Program-made: the position numbers and the translations under genes
Shown: in pieces, positions 41,472 through 49,317 of the stretch
How the letters are laid out: each line of letters opens with the position of its first letter
How positions within the stretch are numbered: position 1 is the stretch's first letter
Notes under the pieces: model-generated
Databases searched by the model: none
Told to the model about the DNA's origin: nothing
The model's input: the letters and a program-made list of their open reading frames with translations, nothing else
NCBI GenBank assembly: GCA_019424965.1
Contig: JAHYYL010000008.1
Location: 20,650-69,966 of the forward strand
DNA: 49,317 nt
From: Collinsella sp.
Lineage (GTDB): Bacteria > Actinomycetota > Coriobacteriia > Coriobacteriales > Coriobacteriaceae
Direction: 5' to 3'

Positions 41472-42491
41472 ATGTTCGGCAATCCCTCGTATCCAACGTA
41501 TCAGGCTTTTTTGGGGCTTGGCATCGCCGCAGCCATTGCGCTGCTGCTCATGCCGTGGTGGATCAAGCTGCTCAAGGTCGAGGGTATCGGCCAACAGGTT
41601 CGTGCCGACGGCCCCAAGCGTCATTTGGTTAAGCAGGGAACGCCCACCATGGGTGGCGTTGTCATCCTCGTCGCGATCTCGCTGACCTGCCTGCTGATGG
41701 GCAAGCTCACCACCGAGCTCGTACTCGTGCTGCTCGCCACGCTGGCGACCGGCGTGCTGGGCCTGATCGACGACCTGACCTCCGTTACGCATGGGCGCTC
41801 GCTCGGTCTGACGCCCCATGCCAAGATGATCGGCCTAACCATTATCTGTGTCACCTTTACGGTACTTGCCGTCAACTGGTGCGGCGTCGCCCCCGAGATT
41901 CGTTTTCCCGGTGGGTTGACGATCGACCTTGGCGTGCTTTCGACCACCATCTGCGGCTATTCGTTCCCGTGGCTCTATATTGTCTTTTGCTGGTTGATGA
42001 TTGCCGGTCTTTCTAATGCCGTGAACCTGACCGATGGCCTTGACGGTCTTGCTGGCGGCACCTCCATGATCGCCATGCTCGCCATGGCTGCCATGGCGTT
42101 TCTGCACGGAGACGTGAACCTGTCCATCTTCTGCACCGCGTGTGCCGGTGCCTGCTTGGGCTTTCTGTGGTTCAACTGCTATCCGGCGAGCATCTTTATG
42201 GGTGATACCGGCTCGCTTGCTCTGGGTGCCGCGTTTGCCTGTACGTCCATCATGACTAACACCGAGGTCGTCTCCCTCATCATCGGCGGCCTGTTTATCG
42301 TTGAGACCCTGTCGGTCATGATTCAGGTTGTCTACTTCCACTTTACGCACAAGCGCGTCTTCCTTATGGCGCCCATCCATCATCATTTCGAAAAGAAGGG
42401 TTGGGCCGAGACCAAGGTCGTCATCCGTTTTTGGATTATCGCTGCGGCATTTGGTGCCGTTGGCCTTGCTCTGTTCTTCCAGTTGGGATAG
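41472..42491 (+). CDS. mraY: Phospho-N-acetylmuramoyl-pentapeptide transferase
   Basis: Transfers phospho-MurNAc-pentapeptide to undecaprenyl phosphate, forming lipid I. The 339-residue, ten-helix membrane protein carries GTPTMGGVVIL, LIDDLTSVTHGRSLGL with the two catalytic Asp, NLTDGLDGLAGG, FMGDTGSLALG and the PIHHHFEKKG loop, all family signatures. Confidence 0.96.
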   Translation: MFGNPSYPTYQAFLGLGIAAAIALLLMPWWIKLLKVEGIGQQVRADGPKRHLVKQGTPTMGGVVILVAISLTCLLMGKLTTELVLVLLATLATGVLGLIDDLTSVTHGRSLGLTPHAKMIGLTIICVTFTVLAVNWCGVAPEIRFPGGLTIDLGVLSTTICGYSFPWLYIVFCWLMIAGLSNAVNLTDGLDGLAGGTSMIAMLAMAAMAFLHGDVNLSIFCTACAGACLGFLWFNCYPASIFMGDTGSLALGAAFACTSIMTNTEVVSLIIGGLFIVETLSVMIQVVYFHFTHKRVFLMAPIHHHFEKKGWAETKVVIRFWIIAAAFGAVGLALFFQLG

Positions 42492-42500
42492 TGGTCTTTC

Positions 42501-43907
42501 ATGCCTCTTGCTGAAGTCTTTAGCCTGCTCGTTTTGGGTCAGGGCAAATCCGGTCTCGATGTCGCCCGCTGGGCGCTGGCACATCCCGAGCGCGTAAGCG
42601 CCGTTACCGTGTATGGCGGCGGCACCTCTGAGCCCAATGACGCCACGCGTGCGCTCGAGGCTGCTGGTGCGTCGTTTGTCTATGGGACCGAACAGGTCGA
42701 GGGCGCCTATGACGTATGCGTGACGTGCCCGGGCATCTCGGAGTTCTCGGGCTTCTTTAAGGCCGGGCGCGAGCATGCCGCCCAGATTATGGGTGAGCCC
42801 GAGTTTGCCTATCGCCTGTCGCCCGATAACTGGATTGCCATCACGGGCACCAACGGCAAGACGACCACCACGTCGCTGACCGATTATCTGCTCAAGGCTG
42901 CCGGCGAGGCCAGCGTAGCTGTCGGCAACATCGGCGAGCCGCCGGTCAACGAGATTGACGGCCGAGCCCACAACGAGTGGTTTGTGGCTGAGCTCTCGAG
43001 CTATCAGATTGCTACGACCACCGAGCTCCACCCTCGCGTGGCAGTGCTGCTCAACATCACTCCCGACCACTTGGGCTGGCATAAGAGCCATAAGAACTAT
43101 GCGCTTGCCAAGATCAAGCTGTTTGACAATATGGTCGATGACGATCTGGTGGTCGTCGACGTCGAAGACGCCGGCATTCACGAGTTCGATGAGTACATCT
43201 ATACGCCGGGTCGCCGCATCTGCAAGGTCGCTTTTGACGAGCCCGAGGGTGCAGACGCCGCCTTTGTGCGCGACGGCAAAATGGTCGTGCGCCTGAAGGG
43301 CGTCGAGACTCAGCTTGTCGCCACGTCCGAACTCAAGATCTCGGGCCATCACAATGTTATCAATGCCTTGTGCGCTGCCACGGCTGCCCTGGCAGTCGGT
43401 GCCGATGTCGATGGTGTCTGCCGCGGTCTGGCCTCGTTCCAGCCGCTCGAGCACCGCGTGGAGCCGTGCGGCGAGATTGACGGCGTGCGCTACGTCAACG
43501 ATTCCAAGGCGACCAACACCGATGCGGTCGAGAAGGCGCTGACGGCATTTCCCGATGACGACGTGATCTTGCTGCTCGGCGGCCACGATAAGGGCACGCC
43601 GCTCACGGACTTCGCGCGCGTTGTTATGGATAACGTACGCTCGGTCGTCTGCTTTGGCGATGCGCGCGAGCGTTTCACCGCCGCTATGGACGAGGCCGAT
43701 GTCGATGGCGATGTGGATATCGCCCAGGCGGATGACCTGCGCGATGCCGTGGACGTCGCCCGTTCGCTGTCGAGCCGTGGCGACGTGATCTTACTTTCTC
43801 CTGCCTGCTCTTCGTTCGATGAGTTCTCGGGCTATGAGGAGCGCGGCCGCGTGTTTAAGGACTATGTGGCCCAGCTTGCCGCTGCGGCGAAATCGCAAAT
43901 GGAATAG
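42501..43907 (+). CDS. murD: UDP-N-acetylmuramoylalanine--D-glutamate ligase
   Basis: Adds D-Glu to UDP-MurNAc-L-Ala in the cytosol. The 468-residue Mur ligase has the N-terminal Rossmann start LVLGQGKSGLDVARW, P-loop GTNGKTTTTSL near residue 115, LLNITPDHLGWH, HRVEPCGEIDGVRYVNDSKATN (two joined motifs) and LLSPACSSFDEF. The N-terminal region differs from E. coli MurD but order and length are usual. ftsW follows after nine bases. Confidence 0.95.
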   Translation: MPLAEVFSLLVLGQGKSGLDVARWALAHPERVSAVTVYGGGTSEPNDATRALEAAGASFVYGTEQVEGAYDVCVTCPGISEFSGFFKAGREHAAQIMGEPEFAYRLSPDNWIAITGTNGKTTTTSLTDYLLKAAGEASVAVGNIGEPPVNEIDGRAHNEWFVAELSSYQIATTTELHPRVAVLLNITPDHLGWHKSHKNYALAKIKLFDNMVDDDLVVVDVEDAGIHEFDEYIYTPGRRICKVAFDEPEGADAAFVRDGKMVVRLKGVETQLVATSELKISGHHNVINALCAATAALAVGADVDGVCRGLASFQPLEHRVEPCGEIDGVRYVNDSKATNTDAVEKALTAFPDDDVILLLGGHDKGTPLTDFARVVMDNVRSVVCFGDARERFTAAMDEADVDGDVDIAQADDLRDAVDVARSLSSRGDVILLSPACSSFDEFSGYEERGRVFKDYVAQLAAAAKSQME

Positions 43908-43916
43908 GGGTTGCCG

Positions 43917-45437
43917 GTGAGAGAGGAGAGCCCCCGACAAGGTATGAGGAGGCCCGACTCGGACCGTGCTTCCTCGCGGCGTAGCACACCGCGTTCCGGT
44001 CGCGGCGGGCAGTCGTTTAGCGAACGCTATATTGCCGGCGTTCCCGCCCGCATCATGCGCCCCCGTCTGATATTTATGGCCTGCCTGTTTACTTTGGTGT
44101 GCTTTGGTCTGCTGATGGTGTACTCGGCGTCTTCGGTCGAGGCGCTGCACGAGAATGGCTCGGCGACGTTTTTCCTGGGTCGACAGGCCGCGTTTGCCGT
44201 GGTTGGTGTTCTGGCGCTGATTGCCATCGTGCGCGTTTTGCCGGACAGCTGGTTTGGGGAGGATGTGCTCAGGATCTTTCTCATAGGCATGATAGGGCTA
44301 CTGTTTCTGGTGTTCTTGGTGGGCAGCGGCAGCCGTGGCGCCACGCGCTGGCTCAACATCGCCGGCATTCAGTTCCAGCCTTCCGAGTTTTTAAAGCCAT
44401 TTGCCATTGCGTATTCGGCCATCATGCTTGATCGCTTCTTCTCGCCCGGTGGCAACATCAACGAATTCCTTCGCAAGATGGGCATCTACCTGGGCATTTC
44501 GCTCTTTCTGATCTTTATCCAGCCCGATTTCGGTACCGTCCTGATCATCCTATTGACCCTCATGTGCATGGCGTTGTTTGCGGGTCTCGACCCCAGATTT
44601 ATCATCGGCGTGATAATCTTCGGCATTCTCGTGATCGTGATTGCGCTTGTTGCAGAGCCGTACCGTATGGTGCGTATTCAGGTTGCCTTGAACCCTTGGG
44701 CCGACGAGTATGGTGACGGCTATCAGGCCACGCTTGCCATCATGGCGTTTGCCTCGGGCGGACTGTTCGGCCGTGGTATCGGCAACTCCACCATGAAGTA
44801 CTCGTATTTGCCCGAGGCGCACAACGACTACATCTTGGCTATTATCGGCGAGGAAGTTGGCTTTATCGGAACCGTGCTGTTCTTCTTGGTGTTTGCGATG
44901 CTGATCTACTCGGCGTTTCGCATTGCTGAGCAGGCGACCGATCGTCGCGGAGCACTTATGGCATCGGGTTCCGCGGTCATCCTTGCGGTGCAGTTTTTGA
45001 TCAACGCGCTGGGCATCCTCAACGTGTTTCCCATGACGGGCAAACCGTTGCCGTTTATTAGCTACGGCGGTTCGTCGATTATTGTGTCGCTTATGCTTGC
45101 CGGGTTGATCCTGCGCGTTTCGTACGAGAGCGCCCGCCGCGATGAGTATGACCGCCGCCGTGAGAGCTTTGCCGTTATGGACGAGAGCACCGCCGGCGTG
45201 GCCCATGTGCGCGGTGAACGACCTTCGCGTAGCGGCTTTACCGTTCTGGATGGTTCTGCATCCGAGCCGGCAGCTCGTCCACGCTCGCGAACGGCTCCGC
45301 AAGGTCGTCCGCAGCGCCCCAGCCCTCGCAACGCGGGCGGCGGATATAATCGAATCGATTTGAACTCGGACCCGTCGGCGCGTCTGCGCACCGACGACCA
45401 GGGACCGCGTGTACGAAGGGACTACCATGACCGATAA
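43917..45437 (+). CDS. ftsW: Lipid II polymerase FtsW with long cytoplasmic tails
   Basis: SEDS-family peptidoglycan glycosyltransferase of the septum. Ten membrane segments run from about residue 50 to 395, with GSGSRGATRWLNIAGIQFQPSE (two joined motifs), LPEAHNDYILAIIGEE and GKPLPFISYGGSS. About 45 residues before the first helix are Arg/Ser-rich, and about 110 after the last are Arg/Ser/Pro-rich, far longer than in E. coli. I start at GTG 43917, six bases after AGGGG; a TTG at 43911 or ATG at 43941-43944 are options. Its end overlaps murG by 11 bases. Confidence 0.94.
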   Translation: MREESPRQGMRRPDSDRASSRRSTPRSGRGGQSFSERYIAGVPARIMRPRLIFMACLFTLVCFGLLMVYSASSVEALHENGSATFFLGRQAAFAVVGVLALIAIVRVLPDSWFGEDVLRIFLIGMIGLLFLVFLVGSGSRGATRWLNIAGIQFQPSEFLKPFAIAYSAIMLDRFFSPGGNINEFLRKMGIYLGISLFLIFIQPDFGTVLIILLTLMCMALFAGLDPRFIIGVIIFGILVIVIALVAEPYRMVRIQVALNPWADEYGDGYQATLAIMAFASGGLFGRGIGNSTMKYSYLPEAHNDYILAIIGEEVGFIGTVLFFLVFAMLIYSAFRIAEQATDRRGALMASGSAVILAVQFLINALGILNVFPMTGKPLPFISYGGSSIIVSLMLAGLILRVSYESARRDEYDRRRESFAVMDESTAGVAHVRGERPSRSGFTVLDGSASEPAARPRSRTAPQGRPQRPSPRNAGGGYNRIDLNSDPSARLRTDDQGPRVRRDYHDR

Positions 45438-46542
45438 AATGACCGTTGCTATTGCAGCCGGCGGCACGGCAGGACACATCAACCCCGCGCTCGCCTTGGC
45501 CGAAGAGCTGCGTGACCGTGGCCACCACGTTGTGTTCGTGGGCCAGTCGCGCAAGCTCGAGGGTCGTTTGGTCCCCGAGGCTGGGTTTGATTTTGTGCCC
45601 ATTACGGTCACGGGCTTCGACCGCTCCCGTCCTTGGACGGCGCTGACCTCGCTGTGGCGTGTCAATAAGGCCAAGCGTGCGCTCGCCAGTCATTTCTCAA
45701 AGGTCGGCAAGCCCGATGCCGCCATCGGTTTTGGTGCCTATGTCGAGGTTCCGCTGCTTGGGTGGTGCAAGGGCGCAGGCGTTCCGTATCTGCTGCATGA
45801 GCAGAACTCTGTTCCGGGCCTGGCCAACAAGATGATGAACTCCCACGCCGCCCGCGTGTGCATCTCGGTGCCGGCAGCGCGTTCGGTCTTTGAGCGCGAA
45901 GGTGACCCTGACCACGTGCTCATGACCGGCAACCCCGTACGTCGCTCGGTGATCGAGGGCGATCGCGCTCGTGGCCGCAAGGCACTTGGCGTTCCCGAGG
46001 ACGCTACGCTGCTGCTCGTCTTTGGCGGTTCACTTGGCGCCCAGCACCTCAACGAGCGCGTGACTTCGCTCAAAAACGAACTGCTTTCGCGCAAGAACCT
46101 CTATGTGTTGCATTCGACGGGTGCCGACGGCTTTGAGGAGACCGAGCACGCTTTGGCGCTGACGCCCGAGGAGGCGAAGCGTTACCGCGCCCAGCCTTAC
46201 ATCGACAACATGGGCGATATGCTGGCTGCTGCCGATTTGGTGCTCTCGCGTTCGGGTGCATCGAGCGTGGCCGAGATCGCTGCGCTCGCCGTGCCCTCGG
46301 TGCTCGTGCCGTATCCGCATGCGACGGCCGACCACCAAACCACCAATGCTCGTTATCTGGTCGACGCCGGGGCCGGCGTGCTCTGCGCCGATGCCGATAT
46401 CGACGGTTCTGCCTTTGCCGATGAGCTGCTGCACCTGGTCGATGACGCGGCGGCGCGCGACGTCATGCGTCAGGCGGCGCGTGGTCTGGCTCAGGATAGG
46501 GCCGCCGCTCTTCTGGCCGATGCGGTAGAGGGTTTGCGTTAG
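45427..46542 (+). CDS. murG: UDP-GlcNAc--lipid I N-acetylglucosaminyltransferase
   Basis: Converts lipid I to lipid II at the inner membrane face. The 371-residue GT-B protein has GGTAGHINPALALAEEL (12-28), FGAYVEVPLL, LHEQNSVPGLANK, FGGSLGAQHLN and SRSGASSVAEIAALAVPSVLVPYP (two joined motifs). ATG 45427 lies inside the end of ftsW after GAAGGGA, indicating coupled translation. Confidence 0.96.
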   Translation: MTDKMTVAIAAGGTAGHINPALALAEELRDRGHHVVFVGQSRKLEGRLVPEAGFDFVPITVTGFDRSRPWTALTSLWRVNKAKRALASHFSKVGKPDAAIGFGAYVEVPLLGWCKGAGVPYLLHEQNSVPGLANKMMNSHAARVCISVPAARSVFEREGDPDHVLMTGNPVRRSVIEGDRARGRKALGVPEDATLLLVFGGSLGAQHLNERVTSLKNELLSRKNLYVLHSTGADGFEETEHALALTPEEAKRYRAQPYIDNMGDMLAAADLVLSRSGASSVAEIAALAVPSVLVPYPHATADHQTTNARYLVDAGAGVLCADADIDGSAFADELLHLVDDAAARDVMRQAARGLAQDRAAALLADAVEGLR

Positions 46543-46639
46543 TTAGACGGGATATCGTCGGTCGCCCTCGCGCTGATGCGGTAGGTGCGGTACAGTTAAC
46601 GGGTTACAGGCAGTGTTTACGCAAGGAGTACACGAGCAC

Positions 46640-48058
46640 ATGGCTGATTCCCAGACTGCAACCTCCGCGCCCGAGTTTAAGAGCGCCCACTTTATCGGTA
46701 TCGGCGGCGCCGGCATGAGCGGCATCGCCCTCGTTCTGCACGAGCGCGGTTATGCCGTTACCGGCTCCGACCTTAAGACGTCACGTTATATCCGCCAGCT
46801 TACACGCGCTGGTGTGAAGGTGCATGTGGGCCATGAGGCAGCCACGATCGACGAGGTCAAGCCCGACGTGGTTGTTGTCTCCACCGCTATTCCGGAGTCC
46901 AACCCTGAGCTCGTGCGCGCTCGCGAGCTGGGCATTCCCGTGTGGCCCCGTGCCAAGATGCTCTCTGCTTTGGGCCACGGCTACACTACCGTCGCTGTTG
47001 CCGGCACGCATGGCAAGACCACCACGTCTTCGATGTGCGCCACCATGCTCGACCGCATGGGTCTGGATCCGAGCTTCCTGATCGGTGGCATCGTCGAGGG
47101 CTATGACACGAACGGCAAGAACGGCTCGGGAGACTACTTTGTCGCCGAGGCCGACGAGTCCGACAGCTCCTTCCTGTTCCTGAACCCCAACGTGGTCATT
47201 GTGACCAACGTCGAGGCCGACCACCTCGATCACTACTCGGGTATCGAGGAGATCGAGGCAACTTTCGCCAAATTCATGAGCCTGGTGGGCGAGGACGGCA
47301 CCGTCATCGTCTGCGGAGAGGACCCGCATCTGGTCGAGCTCGCCAAGTCGACGGGCCGTCACGTGCTTTCCTACGGCTTTGCCGAGAGCAACGACATCGT
47401 CTGCGTGCACCCGGATGTCAAGGGCATCCAGAGTGACTTTATCGTTCGCTTTGAGGACGGCACTGAGCACGCTGTGGAGATCAAGAGCAATCCCGGTCGC
47501 CACAACATGCTCAACGCCACGGCCGTGCTCACCGTCGCCCATGTCCTGGGCCTTGACATCGACGCCGCCGCCAAGGCGCTCTCGAGCTTTGAGGGCGTCC
47601 GCCGTCGCTTTACCCACGTGGGCGATATCGATGGCATCACCGTGGTCGATGATTACGGCCATCACCCCACCGAGATCAAGGCGACGCTTGCCGCCGCTTC
47701 GTCGCTGGGCTACAAGCACGTCGACGTCGTGTTCCAGCCGCACCGCTATTCGCGCCTGCAGGCCCTGTGCGACGACTTTGCCGATGCATTTGCCAATGCC
47801 GATAAACTGCTGCTGATTGATGTGTTCTCGGCTGGCGAGATGCCCATTCCGGGTGTCACCTCTAAGATGCTCGCCGATACCGTGCGCGCCAAGCATCCTG
47901 GCAAGGAGGTCGTGTACTGCTCCAGCCGTCTTGAGCTCAATCAGGAGCTCGAGCAGATGGTGGGCGAGGGCGACCTGCTGCTCACCATGGGTGCCGGCGA
48001 CGTTACGACCGTCGGCCCCGAGTTCATTGAGTATCTGACTGCCAAGAAAGACGCTTAA
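46640..48058 (+). CDS. murC: UDP-N-acetylmuramate--L-alanine ligase
   Basis: Adds L-Ala to UDP-MurNAc. The 472-residue ligase has IGIGGAGMSGIALVL near the start, P-loop GTHGKTTTSSMCATML near residue 122, EADESDSSFLFLNP, NVEADHLDHY, RRRFTHVG and DDYGHHPTEIKATL. The ATG at 46640 follows AAGGAG by 11 bases; an in-frame GTG 27 bases earlier is less likely. The 97-base gap after murG may hold a promoter. Confidence 0.95.
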   Translation: MADSQTATSAPEFKSAHFIGIGGAGMSGIALVLHERGYAVTGSDLKTSRYIRQLTRAGVKVHVGHEAATIDEVKPDVVVVSTAIPESNPELVRARELGIPVWPRAKMLSALGHGYTTVAVAGTHGKTTTSSMCATMLDRMGLDPSFLIGGIVEGYDTNGKNGSGDYFVAEADESDSSFLFLNPNVVIVTNVEADHLDHYSGIEEIEATFAKFMSLVGEDGTVIVCGEDPHLVELAKSTGRHVLSYGFAESNDIVCVHPDVKGIQSDFIVRFEDGTEHAVEIKSNPGRHNMLNATAVLTVAHVLGLDIDAAAKALSSFEGVRRRFTHVGDIDGITVVDDYGHHPTEIKATLAAASSLGYKHVDVVFQPHRYSRLQALCDDFADAFANADKLLLIDVFSAGEMPIPGVTSKMLADTVRAKHPGKEVVYCSSRLELNQELEQMVGEGDLLLTMGAGDVTTVGPEFIEYLTAKKDA

Positions 48059-48063
48059 GTCTA

Positions 48064-48975
48064 ATGGGTCTGTTTAACGCCGTCATGGCGCTCTCGGGCA
48101 TGATCGACACGGATGTGATCGAGGACGAGCGCCTTGCGCGTCATACGAGCTATCGTATCGGCGGCAAGGCCGACCTCTTTGTGACGTGCCATAGCTATCA
48201 TGCCCTCCGCCGCGCCGTGGCGGTGCTCGATCGCGAGCAGGTGCCGTGGGTCATCATCGGCAAGGGCTCCAATCTGCTGGTTGCCGATGGCGGTTATCGC
48301 GGTGCCGTCATTTCGCTCGGACGTGAGTTTCAGCGCACGGTTGTTGCCGATGACGGTTGTACGCTGACGGTCGGTGCGGGCGTGATGTTTGCGCGCCTGG
48401 TCAACGATGCCCTGTCGCGTAGCCTCTCGGGCCTTGAGTTTGCCGTTGGCATTCCTGGTTCGGTCGGCGGTGCGATATCTATGAATGCCGGCACACGGAC
48501 CGAGTGGATTGGCTCGCTGGTTGAGGATGTCGTAACGTTTGACCCGGCATCCGGTATCAAGCATTATGCGGGGTCCGAGATCACTTGGGGCTACCGCGAA
48601 TGTAGCCTTCCCCGCAATGAGATCATCCTCGAGTGCGTGTTCAAGCTTAAACCGGCGCCCAAGGCCGACATTCGCGAGCGCATGGAGCGGTACCTGACGA
48701 GGCGCAAGCGTACGCAGCCCATGGGTCGCGCATCCTGCGGGTCTGTCTTTCGCAACCCGCCCGATGCGAGTGTGGGCAAGCTTATCGAGGATTGTGGATT
48801 AAATGGTTTTTCGATTGGCGGCGCGGAAGTTTCGCCCGTTCACGCTAATTTTATCGTTAATAACGGAACTGCCTCGGCCGATGACGTTGCCGCGGTTATT
48901 AGACATGTGCACGGAAAGGTGAGGGAGGCGTATGGCATCGAGCTCAGACCGGAAGTTAAATTCCTCGGCTTCTAG
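48064..48975 (+). CDS. murB: UDP-N-acetylenolpyruvoylglucosamine reductase
   Basis: FAD- and NADPH-dependent reduction giving UDP-MurNAc. The 303-residue protein is the short type II form: RHTSYRIGGKADLF, IGKGSNLLVADGGYRG, FAVGIPGSVGGAISMNAG (two joined motifs), GRASCGSVFRNP with the proton-donor Ser, and C-terminal Glu 297 (RPEVKFLG). It starts five bases after murC; its last 44 bases overlap the start of the next ORF. Confidence 0.96.
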   Translation: MGLFNAVMALSGMIDTDVIEDERLARHTSYRIGGKADLFVTCHSYHALRRAVAVLDREQVPWVIIGKGSNLLVADGGYRGAVISLGREFQRTVVADDGCTLTVGAGVMFARLVNDALSRSLSGLEFAVGIPGSVGGAISMNAGTRTEWIGSLVEDVVTFDPASGIKHYAGSEITWGYRECSLPRNEIILECVFKLKPAPKADIRERMERYLTRRKRTQPMGRASCGSVFRNPPDASVGKLIEDCGLNGFSIGGAEVSPVHANFIVNNGTASADDVAAVIRHVHGKVREAYGIELRPEVKFLGF

Positions 48976-49317
48976 AGCATCGAAACCCACCTTCCGCCGC
49001 GCCGGAGGGCGTTCCGGCGCGCCTGCCAAACCTCAACGCAATACCGTCGCGCACTCTAAGTCTGTCGGGCATGCTCGACAGACCAGTCGACCGGTCGTCG
49101 GCTCGCAGCTCGGTAATCGTCCGACCGCAAAAAAGTCCTCGCGTCCCTCGGTGACGTCAAAGCCTGTTATGGGCGCCAAGCCTGCCCGTCCCATGGCAAC
49201 TCCCAAGCCCTCGACGGGGACTAAGGCGGCGCGTCCAGGTCGCACGCTGGGCGCATCGAAACCGCGCTCGCTGACATCGGTGCCGGCTACCGCTAAGAAG
49301 CCTTCGACTAAAAAAGG
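48932..49317 (+). CDS. ftsQ: FtsQ/DivIB N-terminal region, partial
   Basis: An ORF open to the window end starts at ATG 48932, three bases after GAGGGAGG, inside murB in another frame (44-base overlap). The 128 visible residues are Ser/Lys/Arg/Pro/Ala-rich with loosely repeated KP phrases (GAKPAR, TPKPST, ASKPRS, AKKPST) and no membrane helix yet. Place after murB and the basic cytoplasmic start fit FtsQ/DivIB, but the diagnostic helix and POTRA domain lie beyond the window, so the name is inferred. Confidence 0.68.
   Translation, partial: MASSSDRKLNSSASRASKPTFRRAGGRSGAPAKPQRNTVAHSKSVGHARQTSRPVVGSQLGNRPTAKKSSRPSVTSKPVMGAKPARPMATPKPSTGTKAARPGRTLGASKPRSLTSVPATAKKPSTKK

Noticed and set aside
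39807..41819. Minus-strand open frame of 670 codons opposite murF
   Set aside because: Antisense shadow of the ftsI end, murF and mraY start, no domain.

Overview
The window is high-GC chromosomal DNA, most likely from Collinsella or a close relative (class Coriobacteriia, Actinomycetota). The grounds are GC-rich codon use, AGGAGG-type ribosome binding sites, a tandem acetate-kinase pair convergent with pta, a duplicated arginine deiminase gene, and a Gram-positive dcw cluster. The genus is inferred from gene content and order, not from a database search. I see no rRNA, tRNA, CRISPR array, insertion sequence or phage gene.

Layout. Positions 1-1515 (minus) hold the 5' part of a secreted C69-family dipeptidase gene, broken by an in-frame stop. 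A 30-residue membrane microprotein and a lipid kinase (1824-2843, minus) diverge from RNase D (2942-4075). Next come a membrane zinc peptidase, xseA-xseB, a HIT hydrolase, and a lower-GC LysR regulator plus MFS transporter. Acetate metabolism follows: ackA-like, ackA, and convergent pta (9613-13406). glf and a family 2 glycosyltransferase (13638-15864) are translationally coupled. A minus-strand housekeeping block (16230-22448) contains a P1/S58 peptidase, maf, a DJ-1 family protein, an RlmCD-type rRNA methyltransferase and polyphosphate kinase.

Positions 22449-30177 form an arginine-deiminase region: arcA, an aminotransferase, a second nearly identical arcA, ornithine carbamoyltransferase and a YfcC-type transporter. 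No carbamate kinase gene is present. Then come a DUF1846 protein, a small winged-helix protein, pyrG and xerD. The window ends in a dcw cluster: mraZ, rsmH, ftsL-like, ftsI/PBP2, murF, mraY, murD, ftsW, murG, murC, murB and the start of ftsQ. murE is missing from its usual place between ftsI and murF.

The most unusual signals lie between and inside genes. (1) A multi-stem intergenic element of about 140 bp occurs twice (4083-4222 and 30319-30457); its stems are preserved by paired base changes. (2) Five long nested palindromes sit at gene ends. (3) Paired TGAACGGTA-type sites spaced exactly 21 bp lie upstream of both arcA copies, whose upstream regions have diverged while the coding sequences remain almost identical. 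(4) The first acetate kinase lacks the HLGNG nucleotide-binding motif. (5) A G-quadruplex-capable, TGGGG-repeat promoter region precedes mraZ. (6) Several divisome proteins carry long, basic, disordered tails.
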